Shown: positions 18,429-25,348 of the stretch, piece after piece
Layout of the letters: the number at the start of each line of letters is the position of its first letter
How positions within the stretch are numbered: the first letter of the stretch is position 1
Assembly (NCBI GenBank): GCA_007095845.1
Contig: SFBI01000023.1
Location: 1 to 43,232, forward strand
Source of the DNA: Microcystis aeruginosa Ma_MB_S_20031200_S102
GTDB lineage: Bacteria > Cyanobacteriota > Cyanobacteriia > Cyanobacteriales > Microcystaceae
Direction of reading: 5' to 3'
Length of the DNA: 43,232 nucleotides
Translations under genes and position numbers: made by a program
Notes under the pieces: model-generated
Databases searched by the model: none
What the model saw: only the letters and a program-made list of their open reading frames with translations
What the model was told of the DNA's origin: nothing

Positions 18429-18731
18429 ATGAAGTCTCCCGAACCGTTCGATACGAAATATACCCCAGAAGAAGTGGAAGTGGAAATTGAAACCGACGAT
18501 TTCCCCCCCGTTGATACCCAGGTTAGTTTCGCAGCCACTGTTGAAAAAGCGAAAACTTGGTACGGCAGCTTGTCCACACCAGCACAGGTAGTTGTGGCAG
18601 TGGCGGGGGTTTTTGTGACTTTTTCGATTTTAACGGCAATTTTACGGCTAGTTAGCGCAGTTTTAAGCACTTTAATCCTCGCAGCTATTTTTTATCTTAT
18701 CTATCGTTACATCCTCAAACCGAAATTTTAG
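18429..18731 (+). CDS. small membrane protein of unknown function
   Basis: 100 residues. The first 35 are strongly acidic (EEVEVEIETDDFPPVD); the C-terminal half has two hydrophobic helices (about 50-68 and 70-90) and ends in a basic YRYILKPKF. The topology recalls small thylakoid-associated proteins such as CAAD-domain proteins, though I see no convincing CAAD signature. It is in the same direction as, and 55 bases ahead of, the thioredoxin-like ferredoxin gene. Confidence 0.7.
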   Translation: MKSPEPFDTKYTPEEVEVEIETDDFPPVDTQVSFAATVEKAKTWYGSLSTPAQVVVAVAGVFVTFSILTAILRLVSAVLSTLILAAIFYLIYRYILKPKF

Positions 18732-18786
18732 TCGGCTATGCACATTTTCTGTTCAATGTCAAGAGTTTGGTTGATAAAAAAAATTT

Positions 18787-19242
18787 ATGGAAGAAACAGA
18801 CACTAGAGATATCTTGAGGGAAAATGCCGCTAAGTTGGGATTGTCCCAGATCCAGCGTCATCTATTTCTCTGCTGCGATCAGACTAAGCCAAAATGCTGT
18901 GATAAGCAAGAAGGGTTAGAAGTGTGGGATTATTTAAAGAAACGGTTAAGTGAATTAGAACTCGATCGCCCTAGCGCGAACCGTCCGGGCTGTATTTTTC
19001 GCACTAAAGCCAACTGTTTGCGGGTTTGTAGCCAAGGCCCAATTTTATTAGTGTACCCGGAAGGAGTCTGGTATGGAAGGGTGAATAAGGAAGCGATCGA
19101 AAGAATTATCAAAGAACACCTAATCGGGAATCAAATCGTCACCGAAAATGCTTTCCTTTGCCACGATTTACCAGCAATCTCTCTGAACTGTCTAGGAGAA
19201 GAAACCGAAACAATAGAGGAAAACAGGGTTAAAACTAGCTGA
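18787..19242 (+). CDS. thioredoxin-like [2Fe-2S] ferredoxin
   Basis: 151 residues. HLFLCCDQTKPKCC supplies Cys29/30 and Cys37/38; NCLRVC supplies Cys77 and Cys81 in the C-x3-C spacing of thioredoxin-like 2Fe-2S ferredoxins (as in NuoE C-termini and Aquifex-type ferredoxins). This is followed by the typical GPILLVYPEGVWYGRV strand. The C-terminal 30 residues are variable. It is a soluble electron carrier with no clear redox partner nearby. Confidence 0.85.
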   Translation: MEETDTRDILRENAAKLGLSQIQRHLFLCCDQTKPKCCDKQEGLEVWDYLKKRLSELELDRPSANRPGCIFRTKANCLRVCSQGPILLVYPEGVWYGRVNKEAIERIIKEHLIGNQIVTENAFLCHDLPAISLNCLGEETETIEENRVKTS

Positions 19243-19342
19243 AACCCTAATTAACTGCACATATCTAACTACCTTTTGCCTTTTGCCTGTCGATCCTTTG
19301 TCCGTCTCCATTCCCCCAACCCTGCAGCCCAGAAAAATAGCG

Positions 19343-20023
19343 ATGAAAGAGACCAACAAAGACAATAAACAACTTTTATTAATCGACGATGACCCAAATT
19401 TAATACTTTTGGTGAAGGATTATCTAGAGTTTCGTGGTTATAGGGTGATAACCGCAGAAAACGGTCGGGAAGCTCTAGAAATCCTCGAAAGCGGGGCAAA
19501 TGCTACCAAAGCAGCGGAAATACCCGATATCATTATCTGTGATCTGATCATGCCGGAAATGGACGGTTATGCCTTCCTCGAAAAAATTCGTCAGGACAGT
19601 CGTTTTAGTGGCATTCCTGTGATTTTTCTCTCCCCTAGTGGTCAAAGTCAGGACAAGACAACAGGTTTAACCAACAGGGCCGATTTTTATATAGTCAAAC
19701 CCTTTGAACCAGAGAAATTAGTGGCCCTGGTGGAGTCTTCCCTCAAACAAGCGGGCCAGTTGCCGAAACGCAACACCCGCAGCCATTCCGAGTATGTCAC
19801 CCTTCTTCAGGTTCCGGCTAATGTGGAATTAACCCCAACAGAGTTAAAAGTAGTACAATTGGTCGCCCAGGGACTGGCTAATCGGGAAATCGCAACAAAA
19901 CTCAATGTTAGTCAACGGACGATCGAAAGTCATGTGTCGAATATGCTCCATAAAACCGGTCTTCATAATCGCACGGAATTGACCCAATGGGCGATCAAAA
20001 GTAACAAACTGTTGACTATCTAG
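19343..20023 (+). CDS. LuxR/NarL-type two-component response regulator
   Basis: 226 residues from ATG 19343; the frame extends to a TTG at 19283, but the extra residues lie in non-conserved DNA. The receiver domain shows the acidic pair in LLIDDDPN, phospho-acceptor Asp in IIICDLIMPEMDGY, Ser in IFLSPSG and Lys in VKPFEP. The C-terminal helix-turn-helix reads LTPTELKVVQLVAQGLANREIA and RTIESHVSNMLHKTG. No cognate histidine kinase is adjacent. Oddly, its TAG stop lies inside the left end of a family-B element (20021-20037), so insertion may have changed the last residues. Confidence 0.92.
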   Translation: MKETNKDNKQLLLIDDDPNLILLVKDYLEFRGYRVITAENGREALEILESGANATKAAEIPDIIICDLIMPEMDGYAFLEKIRQDSRFSGIPVIFLSPSGQSQDKTTGLTNRADFYIVKPFEPEKLVALVESSLKQAGQLPKRNTRSHSEYVTLLQVPANVELTPTELKVVQLVAQGLANREIATKLNVSQRTIESHVSNMLHKTGLHNRTELTQWAIKSNKLLTI

Positions 20024-20221
20024 AGCTTGCTGAAAAAGACCTAGGGTAGGGTAGGCGTTTCAGGCTTTGTTGCCCTCCTTTTTTGTACGAGTTCATGTAC
20101 TGTGATAAGGATAATGTAAGGTTTTTGAATGTCCTAATCCTATTTTCTGGCACTAACATCGGACTTTAACAGGTCAAAAGCCTTATTTTAAAAGGGTTTT
20201 ACCATTATTCAGCCAGCCCTA
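20021..20221. mobile_element. family-B inverted-repeat (MITE-like) element
   Basis: The left end TAGAGCTTGCTGAAAAA (20021-20037) and right end TTATTCAGCCAGCCCTA (20205-20221) are inverted copies matching at 14 of 17 positions. The 201-base element has no gene. Its right 50 bases, AACAGG...AAAAGCCTTAT, also align with 31591-31653. It ends 57 bases before the FGE-fold gene. Confidence 0.7.
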
Positions 20222-20278
20222 TTTGGTTATCAAAAATCGGGCTAAAATAAAAAAAACTCATCCTCAGCGACCACGGCG

Positions 20279-22069
20279 ATGGCAGAAGAAACAGCAAAAA
20301 TCAAGCTTTATCGAAAAACCTATCAACTTCCCCAACTAAATCGCCCTGATTTATTAGTTTTGCAGGATCAGATTCAAGAAAGAGAGCAACTGATTAAAAC
20401 CGGGAAACGGGTTCGCAATATATGGCTGGGATTGAGTAAAAAAGAAGAACCCCTCAATTTCGAGGAAACTTTTCAAGAATTAGAAAGATTAGTCGGGGAC
20501 TATAACCAGTTAATCAGATTTCTCGCCGACCATAAGGATGAATACCGGCGGTTTTTCCAGTCACTGACCGAGGAAATCAAGGAGGCCGTGGCGGTTAAAT
20601 GCCAGAAATTGGCGGAAACAGAGCGAAAACGCCAATCTTTGGAGAATAGCATCGGATCGGCCGAACTCGAACTGCGAGATACCCTGAGACTACAGAAACA
20701 GCAGATTTTGCAGACCGTGATTCTCGTTGGTCGCTCTAGCTTGCTTATGCTCAAGAAAATCGACCTAATCGGCGAAAGTATCGAGAAATTAGCTGAAGAT
20801 CAGGATACACACAAACAGGTTTTCTCGAAAATGACTGGCCAGTTGAACCGTTATAAACAAGTGTATCAGCTGCAGCTGGAGTTAGATAATCTGGAAAAAG
20901 AAGCGATCGAAATGTCTCAAGTAGCCATTAATCTAGAACAATACCTAAAACCAATTATCGGACAGTTTCAGGGCTTGATCGATCAAGTAGTGACCATTGA
21001 CGGGGAACTTTCTCGCAGTGTCAGCGAAGTGGAATCCCTCGTCCAGAACATTCTCAGTTCCGAATTGGCCCTCTCTTTCGGCAGAAACGAGAATCTATCG
21101 GCTAGTTTGCTCAATTTCCTCGTCACCAGTGAAGAAAAGCGCGGCCGTTTAGCGATCGCATTAGAGCGAGCCGAGCAGGAAGGATGGCAATGGACGGAAG
21201 TAGAAATCCCCAACGAGGAAATCGAACTGGAAACCGCCATTCAACGCATCAATAACCATGTAATCGAGAGAGTCGGGAATTTTACCACCTCTGTAGTCGG
21301 TGACTCTCCTATTCCTCCCCTTTCTCAACTAGAGACAGCACTAGGCAATAGAACTTCATTTATCGAAAAATTACCCAATCGAGTAACACTGGAGATGGTG
21401 AACTTACCAGCAGGTGAATTTCTCATGGGATCTCCTGACAGCAATTCTGAAAAGCCTCAACACCAAGTTCAAGTCAACAGTTTTGCGATCGGGAAATATC
21501 CAGTGACTCAGGCACAATATAAAGCGGTAATGGGAACCAATCCCTCTCATTTTGAAAATAATCCGCAAAATCCAGTGGAAATGGTTAGTTGGAGAGATGC
21601 TCGAGCTTTTTGTAAGAAATTAAGTCAAATAACAGGGAAAATCTATCGCCTACCGACGGAAGCGGAATGGGAATATGCTTGTAGAGCGGGGACAACCACG
21701 CGCTTTTATTTCGGTGATGATGCCAATCAGTTAGGAGATTACGTTTGGTATAGCGGAAATTCTCAGCAGACAACTCATCCTGTGGGCCAGAAAAAACCCA
21801 ATGCTTGGGGACTCCATGACATGAGTGGCAATGTTTGGGAGTGGTGCCAAGACGATTGGCATAATAACTATATTGGAGCAACCGAGGATGGATCAGCGTG
21901 GCTTATCGATAATGATAATCGCTCTCAATCTCCCAAGTGTCTGCGGGGCGGTTCTTGGTTTGACTACCCTAGTAGCTGTCGTTCTGCTGATCGCAACAGG
22001 GGCTATCCCGACTACATCAACGATAGCTTCAGTTTTCGGGTGGTGTGCGGTGCTGGGAGGACTCTGTAA
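20279..22069 (+). CDS. coiled-coil plus FGE-sulfatase (SUMF1/CLec-fold) protein, candidate DGR target
   Basis: 596 residues. Residues 1-360 are charged and rich in heptads (coiled coil, no recognised enzyme domain). Residues about 370-596 form an FGE-sulfatase domain: MVNLPAGEFLMGSP, KYPVTQAQYKAVMG, YRLPTEAEWEYACRAGT, GLHDMSGNVWEWCQDDW, LRGGSWFDYPSSCRSADRNR, SFSFRVVCGAGRTL. True formylglycine-generating enzymes use two Cys in the RGGS-Cys-Cys region. Here only Cys567 aligns and the other position is Asp562, so sulfatase-activating function is unlikely. Codons 561-584 look like a diversified variable repeat (see 21959-22069). The gene lies between family-B element ends and has no obvious operon partner. 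Confidence 0.88.
   Translation: MAEETAKIKLYRKTYQLPQLNRPDLLVLQDQIQEREQLIKTGKRVRNIWLGLSKKEEPLNFEETFQELERLVGDYNQLIRFLADHKDEYRRFFQSLTEEIKEAVAVKCQKLAETERKRQSLENSIGSAELELRDTLRLQKQQILQTVILVGRSSLLMLKKIDLIGESIEKLAEDQDTHKQVFSKMTGQLNRYKQVYQLQLELDNLEKEAIEMSQVAINLEQYLKPIIGQFQGLIDQVVTIDGELSRSVSEVESLVQNILSSELALSFGRNENLSASLLNFLVTSEEKRGRLAIALERAEQEGWQWTEVEIPNEEIELETAIQRINNHVIERVGNFTTSVVGDSPIPPLSQLETALGNRTSFIEKLPNRVTLEMVNLPAGEFLMGSPDSNSEKPQHQVQVNSFAIGKYPVTQAQYKAVMGTNPSHFENNPQNPVEMVSWRDARAFCKKLSQITGKIYRLPTEAEWEYACRAGTTTRFYFGDDANQLGDYVWYSGNSQQTTHPVGQKKPNAWGLHDMSGNVWEWCQDDWHNNYIGATEDGSAWLIDNDNRSQSPKCLRGGSWFDYPSSCRSADRNRGYPDYINDSFSFRVVCGAGRTL
21959..22069 (+). other. candidate variable repeat (VR) of a diversity-generating retroelement
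   Basis: Codons 561-584 code F D Y P S S C R S A D R N R G Y P D Y I N D S F. The positions usually occupied by Asn in this CLec-type family carry TTT, GAC, TAC, AGT, AGC, GAT, GGC, TAT, TAC, GAT, AGC and TTC. All end in C or T, as expected when AAY template codons are mutated at adenines. Invariant-looking codons (P, CRS, R, P, FRVV) surround them, and a GC-rich end GTGTGCGGTGCTGGGAGGAC precedes the stop. No template repeat or reverse transcriptase is seen in the window. This is pattern inference. Confidence 0.55.
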
Positions 22070-22123
22070 CCTTTTTTACCCTTTTTTCAATTTTCCTCTT
22101 TTTCCCGCCGCTAGGTGGGTCGA

Positions 22124-22140
22124 TTATTCAGCCAACCCTA
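22124..22140. mobile_element. solitary right end of a family-B element
   Basis: TTATTCAGCCAACCCTA matches the right terminus of the family-B elements at 20205-20221 and 12392-12408. No left end lies within 55 bases; the nearest properly oriented left end is at 20021, on the far side of the FGE-fold gene. Confidence 0.55.
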
Positions 22141-22141
22141 G

Positions 22142-22267
22142 ATAAAGAGTGAGAAACAACCTAAACCCTTACCCCAAGAATCGGTACAAGGAAGCTTTTT
22201 TCAACATCTGAACCGCAACAATCATGCGTTAGATTTATCGGGTGCTTGCCTGATTTGTACCCTGTAA
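22142..22267 (+). pseudogene. possible coding remnant after the family-B end
   Basis: An open stretch of 41 codons begins directly at the element end and reaches TAA at 22265-22267, reading in part QGSFFQHLNRNNHALDLSGA. It has no start codon of its own and no recognisable family. It could be the 3' end of a gene cut by the element, or chance. The remaining sequence to 22354 shows nothing identifiable. Confidence 0.25.
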
Positions 22268-22354
22268 TGGGGCGCTGGAAATTCTCTTAATCCCTGCTGT
22301 AGCACAGGTTATGGCCTTTTGTCAACAGGGAAGTCTAGGAATAATATTCTTAAG

Positions 22355-23263
22355 CTAGCCAAAAAACTTGGCTTTATCTTTAACTAATTTTGTCCCGATT
22401 CCAGCGGCAATCACTTCGGAGACAATGCTAATTAAACGATAGATAGCAACGGTGACAAGTACATTAGCGGCGGGAAATTTCTCTGTGTCTAAAAGTGCGA
22501 TCGCTGTGACCTCAAACACTCCTAATCCTCCCGGCGCTCCGGGGACAACTAAACCCAATAACCAAGCAAAACTAAAGGTTCCTAAGAGGGGTAAAATCTG
22601 AGCGGGGGTAATCATTTTTAATACCATCCAAGCTAAAATAAAACCTGCACCGCGCCACAATAAAAATCCGGTTTCACCCAAGAGAGGGACGAGAGGATAT
22701 CTAGTTAAATAAACAGGTTCTTGAGTAATCTTTTTCTTTTGGCTAAGGATTTTGAGAGGATAATTTAAAAATTTGGGATGAATGCCGATTAAAATCAATC
22801 CTAAAACTAATATCTGTATCCCTAGACTGGCGCTAGATTTCATCCAACCTAAACCACTACCAATAACTGCTATGGCTAAGGCTGCACACACCAGCAATAA
22901 AAGTTCTAATAAAACGCTTAAACTAGCGGTTCCCCAATCACTTCCTGCTTTATTAATTGCCACAATGCGAGCATAAAAGTGTCCGATATTACCGGGTAGA
23001 TATTTTCCTAAATTGGTAATCATATAGATCCCAATTCCTGCGGAGGTTTTAATCGGTTGTTGATAGCTTTTGAGTATCCATGTCCACACCCATCCTGCCC
23101 AAATTTGAGCGATAACTGTGGTTACAAGTGCCAAGAAAAGAAATAACCAACCGTGATTTTCAATTCTAACTGAGGTGACGTTATCCCAGTTATTTTTAAG
23201 ATTACTGAGAACAAAAAATAAGGTTCCCCCAATAATCAGCCAACGTAGAAACTTTTTCAGCAT
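22355..23263 (-). CDS. UPF0104 / lysylphosphatidylglycerol synthase-type membrane protein
   Basis: 302 residues from ATG 23263, preferred because TAAAGGA lies ten bases upstream; a start at 23284 would overlap the preceding gene's stop. Seven to eight hydrophobic helices are present. The family motifs are NLGKYLPGNIGHFYARI and GLVVPGAPGGLGVFEVTAIAL, typical of the LPG synthase TM domain (UPF0104, flippase-like). No C-terminal aminoacyl-transferase domain is present, so lysyl-PG synthesis is not expected. Roles proposed for such stand-alone proteins are lipid or glycolipid translocation. It follows the four DUF29 genes in the same direction. Confidence 0.85.
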   Translation of the reverse strand: MLKKFLRWLIIGGTLFFVLSNLKNNWDNVTSVRIENHGWLFLFLALVTTVIAQIWAGWVWTWILKSYQQPIKTSAGIGIYMITNLGKYLPGNIGHFYARIVAINKAGSDWGTASLSVLLELLLLVCAALAIAVIGSGLGWMKSSASLGIQILVLGLILIGIHPKFLNYPLKILSQKKKITQEPVYLTRYPLVPLLGETGFLLWRGAGFILAWMVLKMITPAQILPLLGTFSFAWLLGLVVPGAPGGLGVFEVTAIALLDTEKFPAANVLVTVAIYRLISIVSEVIAAGIGTKLVKDKAKFFG

Positions 23264-23276
23264 TTCATTTTTTCCT

Positions 23277-23735
23277 TTATTCATTTTCTGGAGGAAACCA
23301 ATCGAGAGCGAGCAGGTTTTCTAAACTGTAGGGACATTTCTGAGGAAAACTAACTTGATTATCGGTTTTTTCTCTAACATAATTTAAGGCTTTCTGATAA
23401 ATGCGAGGTAATTCTTGACTGAGATAATTACAGAGATTAGTAGTTAAATAAGTATCGATCTGGTTTTTGAAATTGACAGTTTCTGAGCGCAAATGACTAC
23501 GATTATATGTTCTTTCATCTTGCCAAAATTGTAATAATAAACAATGTCTAATAATTTGCTGTAAAAAACTAGCAACACGAAACTTTTTTTCGTTTCCCAA
23601 ATCTTCTAACTCCTCAATTAAGTTTTCTAAGTCTAGCGATGCAAGATTTTTAGCCTTGAGCAGTTCTATAGTTTCTTCTAACCAAAGATAATCATCAATT
23701 TCGTAGAGAGTTTTTAAGTCGGGAATAACAGTCAT
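23277..23735 (-). CDS. DUF29 family protein, paralog 4 of the array
   Basis: 152 residues. It shares the first ~65 residues (MTVIPDLKTLYEIDDYLWLE, then an LIEELEDLGNEKK core) almost exactly with the three genes upstream. Its C-terminal half diverges, and it ends FPPENE rather than the LPPYE or LPLYE of the others. DUF29 proteins are helical, very numerous in cyanobacteria and of unknown function. AAGGAGATAAAAA precedes the ATG. It is the last and most divergent member of a tandem array (period 467-468 bp). Confidence 0.85.
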   Translation of the reverse strand: MTVIPDLKTLYEIDDYLWLEETIELLKAKNLASLDLENLIEELEDLGNEKKFRVASFLQQIIRHCLLLQFWQDERTYNRSHLRSETVNFKNQIDTYLTTNLCNYLSQELPRIYQKALNYVREKTDNQVSFPQKCPYSLENLLALDWFPPENE

Positions 23736-23747
23736 TTTTTATCTCCT

Positions 23748-24203
23748 TTATTCGTAAGGTGGTAGCCAATTAGGATCGAGAAGTTCTGCTAAACTGTAGG
23801 GACAAGTATCGGGAAAGTTAACTTGATTATCAGTTTTTTGACGAATGTATCGCACTGCATCTTCATAGATATTATCAAACTCTTGCTCCAGATATTTACG
23901 AAGATTTGTGGTTAAATAACGTTTTAGTTTATCTTTAAAACTCACTATCTCTGCTTTCCAATGAGCTTGATTATATTCTCTTTCCCTTGTCCAAAATTGT
24001 AATAATAAACAATGTCTAATAATTTGCTGTAAAAAACTAGCAACACGAAACTTTTTTTCGTTACCCAAATCTTCTAACTCCTCGATTAAGTTTTCTAAGT
24101 CTAAAGCGTCAAATTTTCTCGCTTTCAAAAGTTCGATGGTTTCTTCTAACCAAAGAGAATCATCAATTTCGTAGAGAGTTTTTAAGTCGGGAATAACAGT
24201 CAT
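23748..24203 (-). CDS. DUF29 family protein, paralog 3 of the array
   Basis: 151 residues, all-helical DUF29 domain with the shared leader MTVIPDLKTLYEIDDSLWLE, the LENLIEELEDLGNEKKFRVA block, the HCLLLQFW block and the ending YSLAELLDPNWLPPYE. It differs from its neighbours mainly between residues 75 and 130 (REYNQAHWKAEIVSFKDKL). Gene spacing to the next copy is 12 bases and includes an identical ribosome-binding region. No catalytic motif is evident; function unknown. Confidence 0.85.
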   Translation of the reverse strand: MTVIPDLKTLYEIDDSLWLEETIELLKARKFDALDLENLIEELEDLGNEKKFRVASFLQQIIRHCLLLQFWTREREYNQAHWKAEIVSFKDKLKRYLTTNLRKYLEQEFDNIYEDAVRYIRQKTDNQVNFPDTCPYSLAELLDPNWLPPYE

Positions 24204-24215
24204 TTTTTATCTCCT

Positions 24216-24671
24216 TTATTCGTAAGGTGGTAGCCAATTAGAATCGAGAAGTTCTTCTAAACTGTAGGGACAAGTATTGGGAAAGTTGACTTGATTGTTG
24301 GTCTTTTTTCTCACATAACGGAGTGCTTTCTGATAAATATTATCAAATTCTTGTTCTAAATATTTCCGTAAACTTGCCGTTAGGTAGGTATTTAATTGAT
24401 CTTGAAAATTTACTAGTTCTGCTTGCCAATGACTTTGATTATATTCTCTTTCCCTTGTCCAAAATTGCAGTAACAAAGCATGACGAATAATTTGCTGTAA
24501 AAAACTAGCAACACGAAACTTTTTTTCGTTACCCAAATCTTCTAACTCCTCGATTAAGTTTTCTAAATCTAAAGCGTCAAATCTTCTCGCTTTCAAAAGT
24601 TCGATGGTTTCTTCTAACCAAAGAGAATCATCAATTTCGTAGAGAGTTTTTAAGTCGGGAATAACAGTCAT
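24216..24671 (-). CDS. DUF29 family protein, paralog 2 of the array
   Basis: 151 residues from ATG 24671. A longer reading to 24704 would overlap the preceding gene by 22 bases, whereas 24671 has AAAGGAGAT five bases upstream and gives the same N-terminus as the paralogs. It has the DUF29 helical domain with the shared N-terminal half and a variable middle (SHWQAELVNFQDQLNTYLTA). Asn substitutions appear near the end (NTCPYSLEELLDSNW). Function unknown. Confidence 0.85.
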   Translation of the reverse strand: MTVIPDLKTLYEIDDSLWLEETIELLKARRFDALDLENLIEELEDLGNEKKFRVASFLQQIIRHALLLQFWTREREYNQSHWQAELVNFQDQLNTYLTASLRKYLEQEFDNIYQKALRYVRKKTNNQVNFPNTCPYSLEELLDSNWLPPYE

Positions 24672-24682
24672 TTTTATCTCCT

Positions 24683-25138
24683 TTATTCGTAAAGTGGTAG
24701 CCAATTAGGATCGAGAAGTTCTTCTAAACTGTAGGGACAAGTATCAGGGAAAATAACTTTATTCTTTGTCTTTTTCCGCACAAAGAAAACTGCATCTTCA
24801 TAAATACTAGTTAATTCATTTTGTAAATAATTACGAAGATTGGTGGTTAAGCCTCTTTTTAGCTGAATTTGAAAGTTGACTATTTCTAACTCCCAGTGAT
24901 CCTGATTATAATCTCTTTCCCTTGTCCAAAATTGTAATAATAAACAATGTCTGATAATTTGCTCTAATAAACTGGCAACACGAAACTTTTTTTCGTTTCC
25001 CAAGTCTTCTAACTCCTCGATTAAATTATCTAAGTCTAAAGCGTCAAATTTTTTAGCCTTGAGCAGTTCGATAGTTGCTTCTAACCAAAGAGAATCATCA
25101 ATTTCGTAGAGAGTTTTTAAGTCGGGAATAACAGTCAT
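24683..25138 (-). CDS. DUF29 family protein, paralog 1 of the array
   Basis: 151 residues and the first gene of the tandem set. It differs from the others in the N-terminal half at WLEATIELLKAKK and SLLEQIIRH, and strongly in the second half (FQIQLKRGLTTNLRNYLQNE). Ending NWLPLYE. It is preceded by a spacer of 63 bases behind petL. The four genes probably form one transcription unit that continues into the UPF0104 gene. Function unknown. Confidence 0.85.
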   Translation of the reverse strand: MTVIPDLKTLYEIDDSLWLEATIELLKAKKFDALDLDNLIEELEDLGNEKKFRVASLLEQIIRHCLLLQFWTRERDYNQDHWELEIVNFQIQLKRGLTTNLRNYLQNELTSIYEDAVFFVRKKTKNKVIFPDTCPYSLEELLDPNWLPLYE

Positions 25139-25201
25139 TTTTTATTTCCCCTAGAATGGGCAATAGTGACCAGTTAAACCGATCACTACAGCTTTTATAT
25201 A

Positions 25202-25303
25202 CTAGATAATTTTAGCGGAGCGCAGACCGAAAAAGAGACCGAGGGCAATTCCGCTAAAAACGATCAGATAACCCGCTAAAGCGGCAACAGCTAACACAGA
25301 CAT
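25202..25303 (-). CDS. petL: cytochrome b6f complex subunit PetL (small)
   Basis: 33 residues, a single membrane helix: starts MSVLAVAALAGYLIVFSGIA and ends LGLFFGLRSAKII. The ending, a glycine-rich helix followed by a basic (R/K)S.K.I tail, matches cyanobacterial PetL, one of the small peripheral helices that stabilise the dimeric b6f complex. GGGAG lies nine bases before the ATG. The assignment rests on the C-terminal pattern and the size; another one-helix thylakoid protein is possible. It lies between radA and the DUF29 array on the same strand. Confidence 0.7.
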   Translation of the reverse strand: MSVLAVAALAGYLIVFSGIALGLFFGLRSAKII

Positions 25304-25348
25304 GGTGAAAATCTCCCAAGTAATTTAATCTTTTTTAGCATTGTACCG

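Noticed and set aside
22070-22354. DGR template repeat or reverse transcriptase directly after the FGE-fold gene
   Set aside because: No second copy of the RGGSW-to-FRVV DNA on either strand and no polymerase motif; only a family-B end and a 41-codon remnant.
23277-25138. DUF29 array considered as a toxin-antitoxin or defence cluster
   Set aside because: No nuclease, kinase or DNA-binding motif and no partner genes; only the duplication itself is supported.
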